Positions 42,395 through 46,424 of a stretch of 46,424 nt of DNA are shown here, one piece after another (positions within the stretch are counted from its first letter, which is position 1; every line of letters starts with the position of its first letter). Made by a program: the position numbers and the translations under genes. The notes under the pieces were generated by a model. It was not told the DNA's origin and did not search any database. It saw only the letters and a program-made list of their open reading frames with translations. The stretch spans positions 1-46,424 of the forward strand of contig DXAO01000021.1 in assembly GCA_019117005.1 (NCBI GenBank). The letters are read 5' to 3'. Source of the stretch: Candidatus Collinsella stercoripullorum (GTDB lineage Bacteria > Actinomycetota > Coriobacteriia > Coriobacteriales > Coriobacteriaceae).

Positions 42395-42473
42395 GGGTTG
42401 GTTGGGGACGGGTCCGTTTCAACCCATCCCCGATGGCGGGGATCGGTTGGGGACGGGTTCGTTTCAACCCATC
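42395..42473 (+). repeat. Two direct copies of the GGGGACGGGTTCGTTT repeat
   Basis: Copies at 42395-42430 (core GGGGACGGGTCCGTTT, one change) and 42441-42473 (perfect core) read in the same direction, joined by CGATGGCGGGGATCGG, which can pair with the CATCCCC end of the first copy. They lie between the MerR gene end and the small membrane protein start. Confidence 0.87.
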
Positions 42474-42524
42474 GCGTCGTCCCGCCGGGGGTGCGGCGAT
42501 CGGCGGCTCCCCGATACGCGGCGC

Positions 42525-43286
42525 CTACCGCGCGTGCGCGGCGACCGCGTCGCACAGCCAGGCGGCGCAGCCCTCGACGGAGCGGTCGTAGTAGCTGCGG
42601 AACCGATCGTCCGCCACGTAGCTCTCCGCCAAAGCGCGATGCGCCTCCGCGGAATAGGAGGGCCAGGTGAAGCCCAGCCAGGCGCGGTGCATACCGCAGA
42701 TCCGCTCTCCCGTCTCGCCCGCGGGGTCGTCTCCCGCGTCGACGGCCCGCTCCAGCTCGGAGCGGATCTGCTCCTCCAGCGCGCGGAAACCCCCATACTC
42801 CTGCTTGCTCATCTTCAGCATCTTCCTGTTGCTCTCGTCGACCGTATCGTCTCCGTAGCGCCCGCGCACCTCGGCGCCGTGGCGTTTCTCGTTGGCTTCC
42901 ACGAGGTCGCGCTTGAAGCCCTCGAATTTCTCGTCATCTGCCATGCGGTCTTCTCCTTCCAAGGTCGCGAGCGTTCGCTCGACGGTGGCGATGAGGCACG
43001 CCAGGCGTCGCCGCTCGTCGCGCAGGCGGTCGAGGTGGCGTGCGAGCAGCTCGGCGCGCTCTGCGGGCGAGGTGCTCAGCAGCGGGCCGATGTCGCGCAC
43101 CGCCACGCCGCAGCGGCGCAGCAGCAGGATCTCCTGCAGCCGGTCGGCGTCCGCGCTGCGGTACAGCCGATAGCCGCGTTCGCTGCGGCCCGAGGGCGCG
43201 AGCAGCCCCGCCTCCTCATAGAAGCGCAGCGTGCGCGTGGTGGTCCCCGCCATATGCGCGAGCTCCCCGATGCGGTATCCGTCCAT
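42525..43286 (-). CDS. MerR-family regulator with TipAS-like ligand domain
   Basis: The 253-residue protein begins with a MerR winged helix (YRIGELAHMAGTTTRTLRFY, then GRSERGYRLYRSADADRLQE). It continues with the coiled-coil dimer helix (to about 115) and ends in a helical TipAS-like domain (KFEGFKRDLVEANEKRHGAE, later GMHRAWLGFTWPSYSAEAHR and AWLCDAVAAHA). TipAS domains bind thiopeptide-type and other drugs and switch the promoter by DNA distortion. The start at 43286 follows GGGAGG. Its own promoter has the typical 19-bp spacer. No adjacent pump is obviously controlled, so the target may be itself or distant. Confidence 0.92.
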   Translation of the reverse strand: MDGYRIGELAHMAGTTTRTLRFYEEAGLLAPSGRSERGYRLYRSADADRLQEILLLRRCGVAVRDIGPLLSTSPAERAELLARHLDRLRDERRRLACLIATVERTLATLEGEDRMADDEKFEGFKRDLVEANEKRHGAEVRGRYGDDTVDESNRKMLKMSKQEYGGFRALEEQIRSELERAVDAGDDPAGETGERICGMHRAWLGFTWPSYSAEAHRALAESYVADDRFRSYYDRSVEGCAAWLCDAVAAHAR

Positions 43287-43306
43287 GGCCCCTCCCTTCG
43301 GGCTCC

Positions 43307-43337
43307 ACGATAGCGCTTAACGTAACGGTAAGGTCAA
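43307..43337 (-). promoter_or_regulatory. MerR-type promoter with 19-bp spacer and dyad
   Basis: On the minus strand TTGACC (43332-43337) and TATCGT (43307-43312) are 19 bp apart, the overlong spacing that MerR proteins correct by twisting DNA. The 17-bp near-palindrome CTTACCGTTACGTTAAG (43316-43332) lies in the spacer. This is the expected autoregulatory site. Confidence 0.92.
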
Positions 43338-43686
43338 GGGGGGGCGACATCGGATCCTGGTAGGGGGATGGGCGGAAAACCCGGAAGGGGCAGCCCTGCA
43401 CCGTGCGTTCGAGACGGTCCGGCGCAGGGTGGATCGCGAAGAGCCGGCAGATAGGGCGCCGCGCCGCGGCCGTCTCGGGTTCGGGGCGATCGCGATGGAT
43501 GCCGACGGCGTCTCCGCCGGGCGCGCCTGCCTCCGATGACGGACGCGCATCGTCTTTCGCCTGCGCCCGTCCGCCGTCTGCCGCGATGCCAAAGGCTTTG
43601 TGCAGCGCGTTCGTCGCGCCTGTGCTGCAGTGGGGGTACACGGTAGGTAGCCGCGCGGGCCGCGGCCATGTGGGAGGGATGCCGTC
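43338..43686. other. Gap between MerR promoter and HTH-LURP gene
   Basis: About 350 bp without a recognisable gene. Short frames exist on both strands but lack ribosome signals. No convincing promoter for the HTH-LURP gene was found, only its SD (GGGAGGG, 43672-43678). Confidence 0.5.
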
Positions 43687-44541
43687 ATGAACGTGGGTGA
43701 GCAGATCAGGCGCGGGCGCGAGGCGCTGGGGATGTCGCAGGCGGACTTGGCCGACGCCATCTGGGTTTCGCGCAACACCGTATCGAATTGGGAGACGGGC
43801 GCGACGACGCCGGACATCCAAAGCTTCGTCCTCATGAGCGCCCTGTTCGGCGTAACCATCGACGAGATGGTGAAGGGAGATGAGAACGTGATGGCTCGGG
43901 CCGTCGCGCGCGATCGGAACCGCCTGCTGGTGGTGGGGACGGGGGTGTCCGAGCCCGGTGTCCAGGGGGCTGGGTCCAAGCGGGTTGTCGCCGCGGAGGC
44001 CGCCGGCGCGAGGGATGCCGGTGCGCCCATCACGCTCGCTATGCCCGAGCCTCAGGGCAGCGTGGTGTTCGGCAACTACGAGCGCATCGATGCCGTGCGC
44101 GCCGGTATGCCGGAGTTTCGCCTGGTGCGGACGTTCGCGCTGTTCAGCATGAGCGACTATCGCATCGAGAACGGTGCGGGAGAGGCCGTGGGCGCCATCC
44201 ATCGGGGCAGGGCGACCTTCGATCCGGTCTATCAGCTGCGCGTGCCGGGGTTCGAGCGCGTGCAGGTGAGACGCGAATGGAAGCCGGGCGAGTTTCGAAC
44301 CGTCTACACCATCGAGGGCGAGGGCATAGGTGTCGAGGGCGCGGTGCTGGGCGACGAGTTCAGCATCTGGCGCCATGGCGGGCTCATCGCCATGGTCACG
44401 GCGCTGCGCTCTGCAGGTCGTCCGGTCTTCCGCATCGAGCTCGAGGACGAGGGCGTCCGCCCGCTCGCATTCGGCGTCGCCATGATGTTCCTGCTGCTGC
44501 GCGACTACGACCGCCACTGGGTGCGCACGAGCGGGGAGTAG
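43687..44541 (+). CDS. HTH (Xre) domain fused to a LURP-one-like domain
   Basis: Residues 1-65 are a Cro/C1 HTH (MNVGEQIRRGREALGMSQAD, then VSRNTVSNWETGATTPDIQS). After a linker of about 50 residues, the C-terminal part (about 115-275) has the strand pattern of LURP-one/tubby-like beta barrels: FRLVRTFALFSMSDYRIENG, GEAVGAIHRGRATFDPVYQL, FRTVYTIEGEGIGVEGAVLG. The barrel ends in a hydrophobic helix (RPLAFGVAMMFLLLRDY), as in phospholipid scramblase relatives. An HTH joined to this barrel suggests a membrane-lipid or ligand sensor. The ATG at 43687 follows GGGAGGG. The function is unknown. Confidence 0.85.
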   Translation: MNVGEQIRRGREALGMSQADLADAIWVSRNTVSNWETGATTPDIQSFVLMSALFGVTIDEMVKGDENVMARAVARDRNRLLVVGTGVSEPGVQGAGSKRVVAAEAAGARDAGAPITLAMPEPQGSVVFGNYERIDAVRAGMPEFRLVRTFALFSMSDYRIENGAGEAVGAIHRGRATFDPVYQLRVPGFERVQVRREWKPGEFRTVYTIEGEGIGVEGAVLGDEFSIWRHGGLIAMVTALRSAGRPVFRIELEDEGVRPLAFGVAMMFLLLRDYDRHWVRTSGE

Positions 44542-44583
44542 GGGGTACGGGCAGGACGGGTCTTCCGCGAGTCGCCCCCCCGT

Positions 44584-44750
44584 GAGCCCGTGGGCAAAAC
44601 GAGCCCGTGGGCAAAAACGACCCCGTCCCGAAAAGCGTCGGCGAGAACGAGCCCGTGGGCAAAAACGAACCCGTGGGCAAAAACGACCCCGTCCCAAAAT
44701 GCATCACGTGAGCAAAATCGACCCCGTCCCGAAAAGCACCCCGAAAAGCA
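44584..44750. repeat. 18-bp tandem array related to the GGGACGGG repeat family
   Basis: Seven near-regular units: u1 (17 bp) at 44584, then 18-bp units at 44601, 44619, 44649, 44667, 44685 and 44720. They are broken by degenerate pieces and grouped as two GAGCCCGTGGGCAAAAAC-type units then a GACCCCGTCCCGAAAAGC-type unit, repeated. On the minus strand the latter reads GGGACGGGGTCGTTT, near the core of the dispersed repeats. The former contains GCCC/GGGC self-pairing followed by AAAAAC. The array lies 43 bp after the HTH-LURP stop. Confidence 0.88.
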
Positions 44751-44798
44751 CCGCTACAATGGTGGGCGCCGTCATCGCCGTGCATCTCGGAGGCCCGC

Positions 44799-45722
44799 AT
44801 GGGGACCAGCCCGCTCATCTTCAACATCCAACGGTTCTCGACCCACGACGGGCCGGGTATCCGCACCACGGTGTTCTTCAAGGGGTGTCCGCTGAGATGC
44901 GCCTGGTGCCACAACCCCGAGTCGCAGTCGTTCGCGCCCGAGCTCATGGCGGACGAGGAGCGCTGCCGCGGCTGCGGCCTCTGCGCACATGCCTGCCCGC
45001 AGCACGCCATCGTGCTCGACCCCGTATCCGGCGCCGCCCGCACCGACCGCGCCCGCTGCACGGCCTGCGGGACCTGCGCGGACGCGTGCCCGCAGGGGCT
45101 GCGCGAGGTCGTCGGCGAGCCCGCCCCCGCCCCCGCGGACCTCGCCCGCATCCTGCTGCGCGACCGCATGTTCTACGAGAAATCGGGCGGCGGCGTCACG
45201 CTGTCCGGCGGGGAGTGCCTGGCGCAGGACATCGGCTACCTGGGCGAGCTGTGCCGCCTGCTGCGCGAGGAGGGGGTGCACGTGGCGGCGGACACGTGCG
45301 GCGCGGCGCCCCGCGCGCATCTGGAGCGGCTGCTGCCCTTCGTCGACCTCTGGCTCTACGACATCAAGGCCGCCGACGAGGCGACGCACCGCGCGCTCGC
45401 GGGGGCGCCGAACGGGGCCATCTTTGAAAACCTGGCCTACCTCGCGGGGCACGGCGCGCGCATCATCGTGCGTATGCCCGTCGTCGAGCCCGTGAACAGC
45501 GGCGACGACGATATCATCGCCGCCGCGGAGGCCATCGCGTCGCACGCGGGGCTGCACCCGGTGAGCCTGCTGCCGTATCATACAACGGGTAACGGAAAGT
45601 ACGTGCGCCTGGGCCGCGCCGCGCCATCCGGCGCGTTCAGGGTGCCCTCGGCGCAGACGATGGAGCACCTGCGCGACCTGCTGCGCGAACGCGGCTTCTC
45701 CCAGGTGGAAATCGGGGGTTGA
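44799..45722 (+). CDS. Glycyl radical enzyme activase, hydroxyproline dehydratase type
   Basis: The 307-residue radical SAM protein has the cluster motif GCPLRCAWCH (Cys30, 34, 37), GGECLAQ and LYDIKAAD, plus a two-cluster ferredoxin insert (CRGCGLCAHACPQ, CTACGTCADACPQ). This is the standard plan of activases for glycyl radical dehydratases. It generates the radical on the enzyme encoded next, 1 bp after its stop. The ATG at 44799 follows GGAGG. A TACAAT (44755-44760) may be the -10; no good -35 precedes it. Confidence 0.95.
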   Translation: MGTSPLIFNIQRFSTHDGPGIRTTVFFKGCPLRCAWCHNPESQSFAPELMADEERCRGCGLCAHACPQHAIVLDPVSGAARTDRARCTACGTCADACPQGLREVVGEPAPAPADLARILLRDRMFYEKSGGGVTLSGGECLAQDIGYLGELCRLLREEGVHVAADTCGAAPRAHLERLLPFVDLWLYDIKAADEATHRALAGAPNGAIFENLAYLAGHGARIIVRMPVVEPVNSGDDDIIAAAEAIASHAGLHPVSLLPYHTTGNGKYVRLGRAAPSGAFRVPSAQTMEHLRDLLRERGFSQVEIGG

Positions 45723-45723
45723 T

Positions 45724-46424
45724 ATGACGGGGAACACCGGTACGGGTAAGGTCGCCATGGGTGCGGGCGAACCGTCGGCCATCCAGCGGGCCGCTGCATC
45801 CTCCACGCTCGACGACCCGCGCTTCCAAGCGATCCGCGACGCGCTCGCCGCGGTGCGCTCGCACGCCGCGCCCACGCGGACCACGTCGCATGCCGCATGG
45901 GAGGACGACCGCGGCATGAACGAGCGCGTGAAGCGCCTGCGGCATCGGTCCGAGACGACCCAGCCCTACCTCGACATGGAGCGCGCGCTCATCGAGACGG
46001 CGACCTACCTGCGCTATGAGGGTACGGTCTCCACGCCTGAGCTGCGCGGCCTGGTGCTGCGGGACTACTTCGCCCTCAAGACCATCTCCATCGAGCCGGG
46101 CGAGCTCATCGTGGGCGAGAAGGGCCGCGGCCCCCAGGCGGCGCCCACCTTCCCCGAGCTGTGCTGCCACACGCTCGAGGACATGCGCAACATGAACGAC
46201 CGCGAGCAGGTCGACTTCACCGTGACGGCCGACGACATGGCCGCCCAGCGCGACATCGTGATCCCGTACTGGTCGGGCCGCGCGAGCCGCGACGCCATCA
46301 TGCGCGCGCAGGAGCCCGCCTGGCACGACGCCTACGAGGCCGGCATCTTCACCGAGTTCTACGAGCAGCGCGCCGGCGGGCACACCTGCCTGGGCTCCGA
46401 GCGCGGCGTGCGCGCGGGCTTCGG
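45724..46424 (+). CDS. hypD: trans-4-hydroxy-L-proline dehydratase, 5' part
   Basis: This frame runs off the window end after about 233 codons. From about residue 65 it follows the start of HypD-type glycyl radical dehydratases: ERVKRLRHRSETTQPYLDME, GELIVGEKGRGPQAAPTFPE, LCCHTLEDMRNMNDREQVDF, IPYWSGRASRDAI, and EAGIFTEFYEQRAGGHTC. The first 60 or so residues (MTGNTGTGKVAMGAGEPSAI onward) are extra compared with family starts. HypD removes water from 4-hydroxyproline to give pyrroline-5-carboxylate. The Gly radical and Cys sites lie beyond the window, so this call rests on N-terminal similarity. Co-transcribed with its activase. Confidence 0.85.
   Translation, partial: MTGNTGTGKVAMGAGEPSAIQRAAASSTLDDPRFQAIRDALAAVRSHAAPTRTTSHAAWEDDRGMNERVKRLRHRSETTQPYLDMERALIETATYLRYEGTVSTPELRGLVLRDYFALKTISIEPGELIVGEKGRGPQAAPTFPELCCHTLEDMRNMNDREQVDFTVTADDMAAQRDIVIPYWSGRASRDAIMRAQEPAWHDAYEAGIFTEFYEQRAGGHTCLGSERGVRAGF

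Noticed and set aside
44584..44750. CRISPR or minisatellite coding sequence
   Set aside because: Units are contiguous, without spacers. Open frames across them give only repetitive basic or GTGSF-type peptides without start signals.

Overview
The window is a high-GC stretch with closely packed genes, good Shine-Dalgarno sequences and frequent GTG starts. The gene set is that of an anaerobic gut actinobacterium: class III ribonucleotide reductase (NrdD/NrdG), a 4-hydroxyproline dehydratase glycyl radical enzyme with its activase, a CmpB-type membrane protein, YhgE/Pip proteins and a HAAS/PadR operon. I infer class Coriobacteriia, most likely Collinsella or a close relative. That is from gene content and style only; no 16S or ribosomal protein gene is present.

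Layout. 1-1.7 kb: tRNA-Gly(GCC), a CmpB-family membrane protein, three palindromic 51-bp repeats and tRNA-Val(GAC) with promoter and terminator. 1.8-5.5 kb: an HTH/TPR regulator diverging from a PadR - HAAS membrane protein - small membrane protein operon, then a lipoprotein. 5.5-16.7 kb: an envelope and export block with an MFS drug exporter, two adjacent YhgE/Pip proteins diverging from a TetR regulator, a lipoprotein-ATPase-permease ABC operon, a DUF2087 protein and a VOC protein. 17.2-21.3 kb: a TetM-like translation GTPase and an amylosucrase facing each other across a 126-bp inverted repeat. 21.6-24.5 kb: a three-gene set of circularly permuted ATP-grasp, alpha-E and transglutaminase proteins, a conserved system of unknown function. 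24.7-27.2 kb: a cation diffusion facilitator with a leader hairpin, and glycerol dehydrogenase.

27.4-32.4 kb: nrdD-nrdG behind two NrdR boxes, then folE, an HD hydrolase and folB. 32.4-35.5 kb: a YgjP-like peptidase, a D-Ala ligase with a VanA-like omega loop, an SlyD-like isomerase and a short DtxR/MntR regulator. 35.6-38.4 kb: a zinc/cadmium resistance operon (ArsR repressor, free-standing HMA protein, P1B-2 ATPase) with two palindromic operators in its promoter. 38.6-43.3 kb: an odd HTH fragment, a DEDDh exonuclease, a manganese-exporter-like membrane protein behind an MntR-like box, a YaiI protein, a small membrane protein and a MerR/TipAS regulator with its 19-bp-spacer promoter. 43.7 kb to the end: an HTH protein fused to a LURP-one-like domain, an 18-bp tandem array, and the activase plus 5' part of hydroxyproline dehydratase, cut by the window edge.

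Two themes join the window. The first is metal handling: ArsR/HMA/P-ATPase, CDF, the Mn-exporter-like protein and an MntR-like regulator with similar operators. The second is a family of short intergenic repeats built on a GGGGACGGGTTCGTTT core, at least eight copies, usually just beyond gene ends. No transposase, prophage gene or CRISPR array was seen.
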